64,000 nucleotides of DNA from Rhabditophanes sp. KR3021 (lineage: Eukaryota; Nematoda; Chromadorea; Rhabditida; Alloionematidae): assembly GCA_963281155.1 (NCBI GenBank), contig CAUJLY010000006.1, forward strand, positions 7,750,001 to 7,814,000, written 5' to 3'. The notes below the pieces were generated by a model. That model searched no databases. It was not told where the DNA came from and saw only the letters and a program-made list of their open reading frames with translations. The position numbers were made by a program, and so were the translations under genes. Of this stretch, positions 1-11,995 are shown piece by piece (positions within the stretch are counted from its first letter, which is position 1; each line of letters starts with the position of its first letter).

Positions 1-2133
1 GTTTCCTTAAAAACATAGCCACACACTTTTTGTGTCACAGTTGTTATTTTGTCGGTTAAGAATAATTTGCTCAATAGTAGTTATTCATTTTAATATAGTG
101 TGTATGTAAATATGTAAATGTTTGTCTATATTCAAAGATGAAGGCTTTAATCAGCAAACTATTTGTGATCTTTACATGCATTCCTAAAATTCGTGGTGTG
201 CTAATGAAATTGGTTGTTGCCTACACACAAAAACAGATTCGTAGTACGATAAACAAATTTAATTGTACAAAGTTTTATATCGTTAACATAGTGCAAGTTG
301 TTGTTGTTATTTGTGAAATAATATAAGTTTATGGAGATTGCGTAGGTTGGCACCGTTTTCAAAAAGGATGAAGCTAATGACAAATGTGCAGGAACTTGCC
401 TTTTTGCCAGCAGCTATGTTTCATGGAGTAAGTTGGAAAATTTATGTACATGTGGTCCCTAAAAATGCCATCACATCATCGCTGTCCAAACAAGGATGCT
501 TGAAGTATTTTATTTATGGACATTGGGTAAGCTTATGGGGCTTGTCTAAAAAGTGACTCAACCAGACTAGCGACTTTTTTTGTACTCGTATTTACATTCA
601 CACACAATATATAAACATATATGTAATTGTAAATGAATGCAAATTTATTTATATTGGCGACCTTTTTCGAACAAACACTATCATTTTTATTTAATCATTC
701 TAGAGGAACAAATACTTTAAGTTTGTAAAAAGTTTTAGGGTGTGATTGCTCATAAATTAGTAAGTAGTTAGAGGTTAATTACGTAATTCATTACTTCGCT
801 GTATTAATTATGTAGCTATTTTACATTACTTAGATACTTTATTATTTAATTTAGCCATAAACTTAGTTAGTTAGTTAATATTTTGGTTACTGACTTATTT
901 AGTTGGTTAATAATTTAGTCATTTGCGTTAATTTTTACGACAGTGCTACACCATTAAAATATAATAATAGGTATTCGTCTGCCTCAAATATAAAAACTTC
1001 TAATATTGAATAAAAAGTATGTAATCTCGAATAAAAAATATAGAATCCCAAATAAAAGTGTGGAATTCCAAGTTTTAAATGCATATGTTTTTATTCATTC
1101 ACCTCTTTATTCCTCGCTCTAGAATCCCTTTTTCTGTGTTTTATCTCCTGGTATTTATTTGCGTGGCAGTATTTAGTTCCTTTAGACACCAACAACCATC
1201 AATTGCTTCCTATTGCATATTTCTTTTTTTATTTTCTGTTATCTAGTAGTCTCTTCACCAGGTCGGTTCTTTGTGATATCTCTCTTCAGGTTCATGTCGC
1301 AATCATCTAGACTTTCCTACCCTTCGTTACTTCCTGTTAGCAATTGCAAATGCAGCCAGCTTATTTTATTTGAGCCTTTTTTAAAAGTCTAATTTTATGA
1401 ATGTATGTTTCTTGGGGTTACGTATCTTGTGATATTAATTTTATGTGTGATAGGGGATATTACCTTTTACATTCACCTGCCTTTTGATATAATTATTGTT
1501 TGTAACAAAACTATTTTAAAACTAAATTGTTTTATCAATTACGTATTATGTATTGCGCACTCCATAGAATATTAATTCACCCTGATGGTGTGTTTTTTCT
1601 TGTATTACAAACAATTTACAATATCATACGACGTTTGATGTATAAATAATTTTATAACCTTTTTTGCTTTTAGCGATTAACTTCATCATATTCATTTTTC
1701 AGTAAACTCTACTCTAGTAAATATATTTAAAATATTTGTATACGCATATATTCCTACATATATTCGCCTCCTCTACATAAAATAATTAAACAAATTATTA
1801 ATGTACCCTCTTTTTATAAAGACAGACCATCATCGTAAGTGTTAAATTGCTGGTGGTGATAGGAAAAGGAATTAGAAAGTTGATGTGCGAATATAATGCT
1901 GAACCACTTTAAATTTAAGTCCAATTTTAACGCGCAGAATCAAAACATATTTTATAGCTACTTTTCATTATTAATATTAAATCTACAGAGGAATATTTCA
2001 GCAGCCATTGTGGATACATTTCTTCTGAACAATTAACAATAACTATAGTCTTTTTTATATTACTGACAACATAAACACACACTTACATTCTCTTTGACAG
2101 CCTGCCAGTTTAAATATTTGGCAGTGCTGAGAA
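1..2133. other. Intergenic region upstream of the ETS gene
   Basis: AT-rich DNA with no reading frame that looks like protein. The longest open frames (62-72 codons) have random-looking composition and no splice context. A short degenerate tandem repeat lies at 1000-1061 and TTAG-type runs at about 840-920. A pyrimidine-rich acceptor-like stretch (ttctctttgacag) ends near 2100, about 34 nt before the ETS start codon, and may mark a leader or 5' UTR splice. Confidence 0.6.
1000..1061. repeat. Three degenerate 21-bp tandem copies
   Basis: Three consecutive units at 1000-1020, 1021-1041 and 1042-1061 share the core gaataaaa or caaataaaa at the same offset. Units one and two differ at only a few positions and the third is more diverged. 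It is too short to call a satellite. Confidence 0.55.
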
Positions 2134-5100
2134 ATGAAAAATCAATCAACTTGGAATCATAAGAAAGTTACCTGCCCAGCCATTGCATCAACACCCCCTA
2201 CCTTCATTGCCGTACCGTCTAATTCTAATTTCATTGACAAATACGCAGCAAAAATTAATCCGAATATAGATTCAAATCATTTATCCAAGACTGACGTTTC
2301 GTCGTCAGCAATTAACGCAAATTACCTATTTGCAGCGCTTGCATCTAATTCACAGTTTGCTAATAACGGAGCTGGAAACGTGTTCAATAACTTCAATACT
2401 TTTGTTAACGCTGCTGATCTTTCCCTCTTAGCTGCCAATTCGCAAGGTAATAACAACATTGGTGGCCTGAACGGAATAGGATCTTTCGACAGATTTAGTA
2501 ATCAAGGATCCCCATTTATTGGATCCCCCTTAAACAACCCAAACAATTGTGACTCATCCCCGTCGACATCACTTCTAACACAAAGTGTATTGGGTCGACA
2601 AGTTGTACCTACTAGTTGTGATCAAGCAACATTAGCTGCTAATAACTTCTTATTATCTACCTTTTCGGCAAACTCACCTAAACTATTCAATCATCAAATT
2701 ACTGAGGACACGGCATCAACCTTGTCTGCGGCTCTAACTTCACACAACAGTGCGTTTTCTAATATCAGCAGTCCCTTATCTTCAACCTCCGTTACAAACC
2801 ATCTTTCCTGTGGACCGGGATCTAATTACTCTATAAACGGCGATATTAGTTCGAATCATCTAAACCCCCAATTTAATTCATCTTTGAGTGCACTGCATCA
2901 ATCTCAAAATACCAATAATCATACAAACAATCACCATCAAAACAGCCCAACAAACCGAGAACTAGCTACATCCACAGCATCGATGGCCGCAAGGTTGGCT
3001 GGAAACAACATTCTATCACCAAAATCTTTTAACATTTCAAATAATCATCACAATCAAATAACATTTGACGCAAACTTAACTGGGCCCCTGACAACTTCTG
3101 CCACTACCTTCGGCGAGTTGTTCTATATGCACGGATTTCTAAGTCATCTAAATCCTCAAATACTTCGATCTCATATGAGTACCTCACAATTTAAACCTAT
3201 CCCCAACAACGAAAGAGTTGATTTGGATGGGTTTAGGATTAAGGAACCAATCAGATGGTCGTGTGACGATGTCGTGGCTTGGATGCTCCATGTTGCTCGT
3301 CGTAATTCTATCCCCTTTGAAGAAATTAATATGCAAGGTTTTACTGCGTGTAATGGTCAAGCATTAATGAGTATGAATGAACAACATTTCAAAGAAAGAG
3401 ATGAAATTTATGGAGCTCTTGTTTACAAGGAATTTTGTAAGAACGTCGCTGGTAAGTTTAGGGGTCAAAATGTGGAAGTAATAAAAATTTGATAACGAGT
3501 GTATTGTAGTTTCTCTTTATTAGGATCATTTATGGGTTTATAGTTTGATGCATTGAAGTGGTTCAGTTTACTTTATTATATCTACCCATTCATCATTAAT
3601 TTTTTTAAATATGACAGAGACATCGTTGTGTAAATTTATAAGTACAGATGGTTAAGTTACTTATTTCATTTATTCAAAAGCAACTCTTCCTTTTACAATT
3701 TATTAAAGCTAAACTTAAATTTTGAAGTTACTGATAAAGTTATTTATCAACACTGTGTTTTTATCCAAATTAACAATATTTCTTTATCTCACAAGGCAAA
3801 AAGATGTATTTTTACGTAGTATGTAGGCACATAATCATAGCTTACTAGTTTTTTTTAAGGATTTCCTCACGATAAGTATTGAAAGGAAAACGGCATATAT
3901 GCATCTTTTTAAAAATATAATGATGCATATTTAAATACTTCTTGAAAGGGGAAAACGACATAAATAGTTGTTGTTTAAGTATAAATGATTGAAAAGAGGA
4001 GTGCTTGACGTCACCAAATGTGGTCATAACAACATTCAAAAGAGTTTTAATTGTTTCTGTAATATGTCATATGAGACGATTCGACAAAACCATTTATAAA
4101 AACATTTTGTTATTCATATTCCGGACATTTTTATCAAACCAAAGATAATAAATAAAGATTAATATTTTTGATACCTTTTGAAACGAAGCTTTTAAGAAGC
4201 ATAAAAATGTCAACTTTAAATCAATTATTAATAGGCGACCATGTTGTGTATATAATTAATAAATGAAATTGACAGGGGTGTAAAATATTTTTATCAAAAA
4301 GCTTTCAAAAACTTGTCTAAATGCATAAGCATTTGATGTCTTGATAATAAAAGTGTAATATGTCAGCAATTTTACCTAAATATTTGATTGAAACCTTATA
4401 TCAAGCAAAGTTTTAAAAATGAACGATACTTTAAATTATAAATTTCACCAAATTCAACCATTTAATATGTAAATTTCAGAAGCAGCTAAAGGAACAGTTG
4501 TTGAAGATTTGATTAGAACTTTAAAAGAACCCGAGCGTGAAACTACGTCAATTGCCGACAAAACTCCAAACTCATTTTTAAGTGAGGCTGCAGCTAGTCT
4601 CAACTACAACATGGGACTTAATGGTTCAACCAATGATATGAGACCAAAAAGTCAAAACAGCATTAATTCGCTAATCGCTTCTTCTTCAAATATGTTCAAC
4701 AATGTCGGTCAACAAAATTGCAACATGTCACAAATGAATTTCCAGCACAATTTACAAAATTCAGCAAGTTTGAATGCTCTAAACTCTTTAAATAATAGAA
4801 ATGTACTTTCACAATCAAACATTCCTTTGATTAATAATATTGATAACAATCGAGCATATGCACACCAACAACAGCACAGAATTTTGCAGCACGGAGAAGC
4901 TTTGTTGGGATGTGGTACAACTTCTTCATTAAACAACAATTTGAAATCATCCGTAATGGGACCATCTTCATCAGGATTGATGCAAAATAATCGTGAAGAC
5001 ATCGAAGATCGCTCAATAGGTATGCTTTACGTAGTCTTGTTCGACACAAACAAAAAAGGGATTTTAGATAAACATTTATTTAAATTAAGATAAGCGAATC

Positions 5101-6423
5101 CTCAATACCCAGATTTATTTGTCTCGACTTATCATTAAACGAAACATAGTTTGAGACACTAATTCCTTAGATGCAACGTAAAATAGTTTAAGATGTCAAT
5201 TATTTACATTCCTAATTTCATACGTAACTTATGAAATTCTTCGATAGTAGATTGATTTTCTTTAAAGGGGAGATGATTAACTTTAATGAGCAAAATATAA
5301 AGATTCAAATGCGTAGATGAATATATGTTGAATACCGACCAACAACCTGACGTCATTTTAAATATCCTTGAAGATAATTTTATCTGTAGCCTGATTGTCA
5401 TATATTCAGTTGAACATCAGGCGCCCTTAACTAAATTATTTAATTTCCATATAAAAAAGAAAATTCTCTTTTAATCCCAAACAAAATTACACTCTTTCTG
5501 GGAAGAAAATTGATGGAATTATAGTAAATTGACACACATTACAATTCATATATCTATGTATTGTTGAATAAAAGAGCATTTCATCTATTTTGGATAGTTG
5601 TGTTTATTAACATACAAATAAAATGTATCAGAATGTAAATTTGGATTGAACGTTGAGAACGAATAAAAGGGAAAATATTATTAGTTGAATGTTATCAAAA
5701 ATAAGAAAAAACATTTATAATTATTAATAATTAGTGTAAAGCAATTGACATCTAATTTAATTTCGTTGCTACAACAAATGACATTCCCAATGTCCAAAGA
5801 ACAGAAAAATGTTTGACATATACGGTAGAGTCCTTTCTTGATTAAATTAATTATTAGCTTACAATTTTCCGTTCCACTCCTTGAGATTGACACATTGGGG
5901 GAAAAGTAATTGATGTGGCAAAATAAATTTAAAATATGTATTTATGATTATTTTTAGCTTTGTCAGGCCAGTCTGGTGTAAATGACGGTAACGGAGCAAA
6001 CAACTTTCTTAAAAAAGAAGTAAAGCCAAGAAAACGATCTCAACACACAAAAGGGAATAAATTGTGGGAGTTCATTAGGGATGCTTTAAAGGACCCAACA
6101 ACCAATCCATCTATTGTCAAGTAAGTAAAACTATATATAGTTTTAAGTAATGTTCTTTTTCCAGATGGGAAGATTCAAATCAAGGTGTCTTCCGCATAGT
6201 TGAATCTGAAAAGTTAGCCAAAATGTGGGGCGATAAGAAAAATAACCAAAAAATGACGTATGAAAAGTTAAGCAGAGCTATGCGAACATATTATGAGAAA
6301 AAAATCCTTGAGCCGGTACCGAAAACTGGCCTTTACCCAAAGAAACTTGTATACAAATTTGGAGTTGGTTCATTTGGATGGAAGGGTGAATTGATGACTG
6401 GCATTTTAAAGCGCAAATACTGA
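2134..6423 (+). CDS. ETS transcription factor with Pointed domain, ESE/ELF3 type
   Basis: A sequence-specific nuclear transcription factor. Four exons join in phase: 2134-3451, 4480-5019, 5958-6120 and 6165-6423, giving 759 residues. The Asn/Ser-rich N-terminal half looks disordered. A Pointed/SAM domain sits at about residues 366-439 (RWSCDDVVAWM, QALMSMNEQHF). A second Asn-rich linker follows, then a C-terminal ETS domain at about 652-755 with KLWEFIRDAL, MTYEKLSRAMRTYYEKKIL and the recognition-helix residues of the family. The tail VYKFGVGSFGWK matches the distinctive end of the vertebrate ELF3/EHF/ELF5 (ESE) group, which also pairs a Pointed domain with a C-terminal ETS domain. The long Asn-rich regions make the protein about twice the vertebrate length. 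The last intron is only 44 bp; introns 1 and 2 are about 1 kb. Family assignment is strong; orthology within ETS is inferred. Confidence 0.9.
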
Positions 6424-8696
6424 TCAAAAATTGATATCTCAATAGATTTTTATGAAAAAAACTAAGTTATATATCCGAATGGTCGCTAAACTTCAAACAA
6501 TCCCGTGCACGCTTAACTGCTTAATTTTGGACGACGTTTTTATTTATACAAAGAATTTTTATACTTTTAAATATCATCATTAGACAGTTTCCAACACATT
6601 TAAATACATCTGCTGTCGATTATTAGGCCCAAACAGTATTTGTCTCATTGATATCAATTGTCATATATTATTACATAGCTTTTAGATTTACGTTGACTGA
6701 ACTATATACATATGATACGGGTAATAACCAAAGGGATTTGAATAATGTACCGAATTTGTCCAGACATCTCCAATTTATGTTTATTTTTTTGTATGCATTG
6801 AAAGTATTAGAAAAAATACCACTTTGATTTGATTTAGTATCTTATATTATTATGTATCTTCCAATATTTAAAAATAAATTCGGTGTTAGCCTTTCCTTGA
6901 ATGTTCATTGAAAACGATGTCATTTGATCTCATTACAACACATACACTCTATTCATTCATACCTGTTTTGAACTTGATAAATATGTTTATATTTTAAACT
7001 TTAATTTCCTTTTTTGTATTATGTATATGTATATTGCAAAAAATAAACTGAAATTAGTTTTATTTTGATAATCTGTAATCAGTTTTGTATTTATAATTTA
7101 AAATTAGTTTATAAATAAAATATCTTATGACGGCAATTAACATTCGTGTTTGTATCCAGTTTAAAATCAAAAAATCACTCAGGAAAATTGGTATATACTT
7201 TATACTTTACTTAATCATTGATGAAATTTCAGGGACAAGGCATGAATTGGAAGATCAAATTGTACAACTTTGCTAGAATGCAGCTAATTTGGTATAAAAA
7301 TTCTTAAAATATTGCGTTAAATTTGACATGATCGATGCGAAAGATGATTTATGGGCACGTGTGCAGTTCATAAAATAAAACTGTTGGTGATTTATTTGAA
7401 GTAATTGGTATTTGATTTGAAAAGTGATGTTGAGGAAAATAAGAAAAAATATTATTACAAGATACTAAATTAAGTCTAATCTCAGACCATTAAGAGATAA
7501 CAGTTTTAAAGATTATCATGCCTCAGATTTTTATCTTCAAAATATTGTCGGATGAAACAAAGATTTGTTCAACTTTTTAATGCGACACTTAATATACCTT
7601 GGAAGTGAATGTATTTCCAGTCTGCAAGTTTGTTTTTTGCTATAAACCAAATTACATTTTATACTCTTTTGAGAAAGTGATAAATAGTTTGTAAAGTTTT
7701 GATTTAAACTTGGTCATCAGTAACAAAAAATGTTTGCTAAGTAGTTGGATTCTGATCGGGAAACACTACTTTGACATATTTAATTGATATAAAAAATAAT
7801 ACGGAAATTTATGATTAAATTGTTTATCATTTTTATAAAATGTTTAATACCATATACCATAGGCTCGTAAATGTAATAAACCAAGACATACTAAATTATC
7901 TTCATCATAATATCATACATAATACCAATTATATTAATTGTAAATGGTGTGTGGGATCATAATCTTTTAAAGAAAATGGCACATTCTCAAGCAGGAACAT
8001 GGTCTTAGACTTAATTTGGTTCTAAATAAGTATGCAGTCTTTAGACTATTAAGGATTCAAATAAATCAGATTATATTAACGGTAGTGACATATATTAAAT
8101 GTATGTTACACACACAAATTAAAACCACGTTTCGTGTACTAGAAAAATTAAAAAACTTCGTACTGCAATCTCATGAATTGAACAAACGTTTTTTAAAGAT
8201 TGTTTTGCATGCAAATTAGAAAGTTTGTGTCATGAAAATATTAAAAAAATTTTAGGTAAAAACAATCAAATTGGTGCAATATTCTTTGAAAATAAAAGAT
8301 CACATTCGGGTAAATGTGTCATGGACAATTTTCAATAATTGCTTACTATATTTTAATGCTTGTGGCAACACTTGCAAGGTTTTGTTACTTAATTAAAATC
8401 ATTCATGTTTATTTTTAAAACTGTTTGAACAATTTTTTTAACTTTTAACACAAATGTAAATATAGTTTTGCCAAACATTATTGTGAGTTTTCGAGAATAT
8501 GTCAAAAACATTTATGAGAAAACTTTAAGGCGGTAAAAAATTAGTACTAAATTCAAACATGATCAAAGAAAAATTATGTAATAAATTTAAATATTTTTAT
8601 TCTAATTTAAAAAATACGTTTCTTGGTAGTAATATTGTATGATCTCATTTCATTTTCATTGATCATCAAAAGTTGTTCCTAAATTATTTGTGGATT
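6424..8696. other. Intergenic region downstream of the ETS gene
   Basis: Probable 3' UTR followed by AT-rich sequence. AATAAA occurs near 7040, which may end the ETS transcript. The 67-codon frame at 8016-8219 has no recognizable features and no splice context. I see no other gene. Confidence 0.55.
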
Positions 8697-9700
8697 TTAA
8701 ACCAACGAAGGTTTTTTCTTATTGTCTCGCCTATAAACCTTAACAGTCATCCTAACATCTTTAGGAACCTTCTCCTTTTTGTTAATTGAACGATTAACAA
8801 TGCCATATCTTTGCCAATGATAATATTTTAATTTCTTGCAGTATAATGACTTTAAATTACAATCTGTTGGCAATTGGGATCTTTTGCAGGCAACTTTACT
8901 AGTTTCTAAATATAATTCTTTTGCACACGGACTACATACTAGTGCATCTAGGTATTTTGAAGTCAGACTTGAAGCTTGTTCAGCATGTGTTCTAGAACAA
9001 TTAATTAAATGCCACTCACTTGAATAGCCTTACTTTACTGCAAGTGTTGCTGAAATAGCATGATCAATAGATTCATTCATATTTTCGATAAATTTTAAAA
9101 TCCATCTTAATGAATTGATAAATCAACATTTAACTTTGTATCAAGAGAAACATTGTTGAAGCAATCTTCTTGTATTTTACATTCAGGTGTTTCGCTTAAC
9201 CGTTGGTAATAGCTCATTGATTCTCCACCTAAATTTGGATTTTGGGTGACCAATGATAATACTGCTCCATGTTTGGCTTTATGTTCCTTTATTTTGTCTT
9301 TAAACGTTTTCTGATACCACCATCTTTCATTATTCACTTTTTTAGATTTACTGGCAGCACTTGAAGTAGATAAATGATTTTCTTCATGTAGCAACACAGC
9401 CAGCAATTTTTCGTACAGATGGATTACGGCTGTCTGGTAATTGTGTATAATCGTCACTTAAATTATCATTTGAAAATTATTTCCGTAATTGAAGTGCCTG
9501 AATTCTAGCATATTTGTCAAAATGTGTCGCTACGAATAGCAGGTGAAAAGGAATAAATTAACCGCTTACTTAATATAGGATCAACGGCCATGGTATGCAA
9601 ATTCTTTCTTCCATTCTTTGGGAATGGTCTTGAGCGTTTCTGGATTTGAGTTCCAGCATTCTGACACGAAATTTTTGATTTTACCCTCGAACGGTGGATC
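8697..9700 (-). pseudogene. Decayed protein-coding gene of unknown family
   Basis: On the minus strand, protein-like sequence runs across this kilobase but in shifting frames. From 9700 down there is a segment with WNSNPETLKTIPKEWKKEF. Next comes a possible start (MAVDPIL) with a GTAAGC donor, followed by FDKYARIQALQLRK and a stop. A frame at 9457-9107 contains NNERWWYQKTFKDKIKEH. A last frame at about 9085-8697 contains KYLDALVCSPCAKELY and a Cys/Lys-rich C-terminus, and is best read across a 47-bp GT-AG intron near 9030. No single set of consensus introns removes the stops between the first three segments, so I call a pseudogene; sequence errors in a real gene are the alternative. I do not recognise the family. 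Confidence 0.45.
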
Positions 9701-10314
9701 TCAAGTTGTGGCTATTGATATAGTAAATGTGTGATGTAAAATCTACATATTTATGATGAGTTGGAATCTCAAACTCCTAAATATTTAAATATATATATTA
9801 TTATTTAGACTATATAAAACTCAACTTATTTCACGATATTTCCCTCAATAAAATTTTAAATTATCTCTCTATTTGGTTATCCCTTGACTAGTTTGCATAT
9901 TAGTGCGAGTGACCAGATAACACCTATTCTTATTTTTACTATATGAAGAAAAAGTGTGATGTAACGGTGTTTGGCAAGTTGGCTGAAGTTGCTGCTTTGG
10001 AGTCCGCTCAAGTTAATACGATATTGTCAGCTACATTATGCGGAAACTTGCATTAGCCCACAATCGCGATTTTGATAACTTTTTGTTGTGCGTTTGTCTT
10101 TGATTTGTCTTTGACTTGTGTTTGTTGTTATTTTGTGGTGAAATCATATTTACTGCTTCATTTTGTGTGCTTTAATAAGAGTTGGTAAACTATAAATATT
10201 TTTTGGAACAAACATGTCGTTGTACATTTTCATTCATTTGGCTTTTACCATGATGACTTTGTTGTCGTTTTTTATCCTTTTACTTATTAATCGATTTTAT
10301 TTTGTTTAGTTATT
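9701..10314. other. Upstream region of the SDR gene with two tiny ORFs
   Basis: It holds a 37-codon frame at 9943-10056 and a 31-codon, very hydrophobic frame at 10214-10309 that ends just before the SDR start codon in a different frame. The SDR ATG at 10315 lies 5 nt after tttgtttag (AG at 10308-10309), so the hydrophobic frame would be removed if that acceptor is used for trans-splicing. Neither small frame is supported as a gene. Confidence 0.4.
10301..10314 (+). promoter_or_regulatory. Probable trans-splice acceptor of the SDR gene
   Basis: A TTTGTTTAG acceptor leaves only five bases (ttatt) before ATG at 10315. No intact upstream exon is visible, so leader trans-splicing fits better than a 5' UTR intron. 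Confidence 0.5.
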
Positions 10315-11139
10315 ATGAGAGTATTTATTGTTACTGGAGCTAATAAAGGTATCGGATACGCTATTGTCCGTAACTTACTTAAAAGAGTAGAAAGCTCGAA
10401 AATTTACTTGACAGCACGCGATGAATCCAGAGGAAACAAGGCTGTTGAATCTATTTTGGCTGAATTTGGTGGAAAGTTGGACAAGAACAATGAAGTTTTA
10501 TTTCACCAATTGGACATTACGGAAGAAAGTAGTGTCAGCAAATTTGCCAAATACTTAGATGACAAGAAAGAAAAAATCGATGTCTTGATTAATAATGCCG
10601 GTTTTGCTTTTGACAATGATGCCAAAGAAACTCCAATACAACAAGCTGATTACACTATTGGTATTAACTATTATGGAACTAAGAGAGTTTCAAATGCCTT
10701 AATTCCATTTATTAAGGAAGGTGGCAGAATTGTCAATGTTTGTAGCATGATGGGCAAGATGGGAAGTGTTTATAGCAGTGAAAAGATTGCCTTATTCGAC
10801 AACAGTTGCTATACCATTGAAACTATTGACAAATTTGTCGAAGATTACAAGAAATATTGTGAACCAGATGCACGCAAAGAAAACGGTTATGCTGCTTCTG
10901 CCTACAGAACATCAAAAGTAGCTGAAATCGCCCTTACTGTCCTTCAATCCAGACAGCTTAGTGAAAAGAATATCAAGGCGATTGCCTGTTGTCCAGGCTA
11001 TGTTGACACCGATATGACTAATCATAAAGGTCCACTTACAGTTGATGAGGGAGCTGAAACTCCACTTTTCTGTGCCCTTGACGAAGATGCTCCAAATGGC
11101 AAATTTGTTGAAAGAAAAAGCATTTCACAATGGTTGTAA
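10315..11139 (+). CDS. Carbonyl-reductase-like short-chain dehydrogenase
   Basis: A 274-residue single-exon classical SDR, expected to reduce carbonyl compounds with NADPH in the cytosol. The Rossmann nucleotide motif TGANKGIG is at residues 7-14 and NNAG at 93-96. The catalytic residues are Ser144 (NVCSMMGKMG), Tyr197 and Lys201 (YRTSK). The PGYVDTDM segment follows, as in CBR1. Human CBR1 has about 277 residues, so the gene looks complete. The insert between the Ser and Tyr motifs (CYTIETIDKFVEDY) is the CBR1-type helix that distinguishes this group from most SDRs. The start follows an acceptor-like TTTAG by 5 nt. AATAAA begins 10 nt after the stop, implying a very short 3' UTR. The exact substrate cannot be read from sequence. 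Confidence 0.92.
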   Translation: MRVFIVTGANKGIGYAIVRNLLKRVESSKIYLTARDESRGNKAVESILAEFGGKLDKNNEVLFHQLDITEESSVSKFAKYLDDKKEKIDVLINNAGFAFDNDAKETPIQQADYTIGINYYGTKRVSNALIPFIKEGGRIVNVCSMMGKMGSVYSSEKIALFDNSCYTIETIDKFVEDYKKYCEPDARKENGYAASAYRTSKVAEIALTVLQSRQLSEKNIKAIACCPGYVDTDMTNHKGPLTVDEGAETPLFCALDEDAPNGKFVERKSISQWL

Positions 11140-11148
11140 TTTTCGTAT

Positions 11149-11154
11149 AATAAA
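11149..11154 (+). terminator. Poly(A) signal AATAAA of the SDR gene
   Basis: AATAAA lies 10 nt after the SDR stop codon, on the coding strand. Confidence 0.65.
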
Positions 11155-11995
11155 CACCTAGCCTTGCTTTGTTAACTGTGTCTAAAATGTTTTACTTCAT
11201 TTTGTATATTGTGTGTTCTTACTCTATATTCAAGTTAAAATAAGTTCTTAGATATGGTGCAAGTAACAAAAAAGATTCAATTTAAGTGTGATCAAACAAA
11301 TGTCAAAGTTATCAGGTGAATATTTGAGTCAGCTATTTTTATCCTAAACACATCGCAATGGTTGATTTAAAAAAGATACTTATCTCAAATTAATTTCATT
11401 ATAGTTTACATTTATCGTTCTACAATTTAAAAAAGACTTTCTATAAAATGAACAAGTATTATATCCAGATATCACATTGATATGTTGATGGTTAAGTTGA
11501 TAGAGATCAGTTAGATAGTCTAAATACTATTAATACTAAATGTCATGTTCATTGAAAAAATATAAATGTATTTAGTCTCAACCTCAATTCTTTATATACC
11601 ATATGATTTATGATATGTGTACGTTTGTTGGAGATAGATCTGTCAATAAGGAAGTAGATCTGCTGGAACATATTAGTTCCAAAATACTTATTGGAAAGGT
11701 AAAATTCATTATTATCATTTCAATTCTTGCACATTAAATGATTTTGTCACAATTTTATTTTGTTACTTTCACAACATTTATTAAATACATTTATTTTCAT
11801 ATTAAATTTATAATTGGACAAAAAAATAATAAATGAAATAAAGCAAATGAGAATAGTAAAAACAGAATTTAAGTTAAAATGTTACAATTAAAAATCGGAA
11901 ATTAATACAAATAATTCAATTCAAAAAATTATGAGTAATGATTACATTTTTGAGATAAGCACATCTTAACATGTGAGGAAAAATGGATTATTTGA
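11155..11995. other. Convergent intergenic region
   Basis: AT-rich DNA between the 3' ends of the SDR gene (+) and the zinc-finger-like gene (-). No supported feature beyond probable 3' UTRs. Confidence 0.55.

Noticed and set aside
8836..9027. 63-codon plus-strand ORF
   Set aside because: Antisense to the decayed minus-strand gene, which reads more like protein and has an intron with consensus ends.
10214..10309. Hydrophobic 31-codon ORF as an N-terminal anchor of the SDR
   Set aside because: It is out of frame with the SDR, which has a complete N-terminus of its own, and it ends in the acceptor tract.
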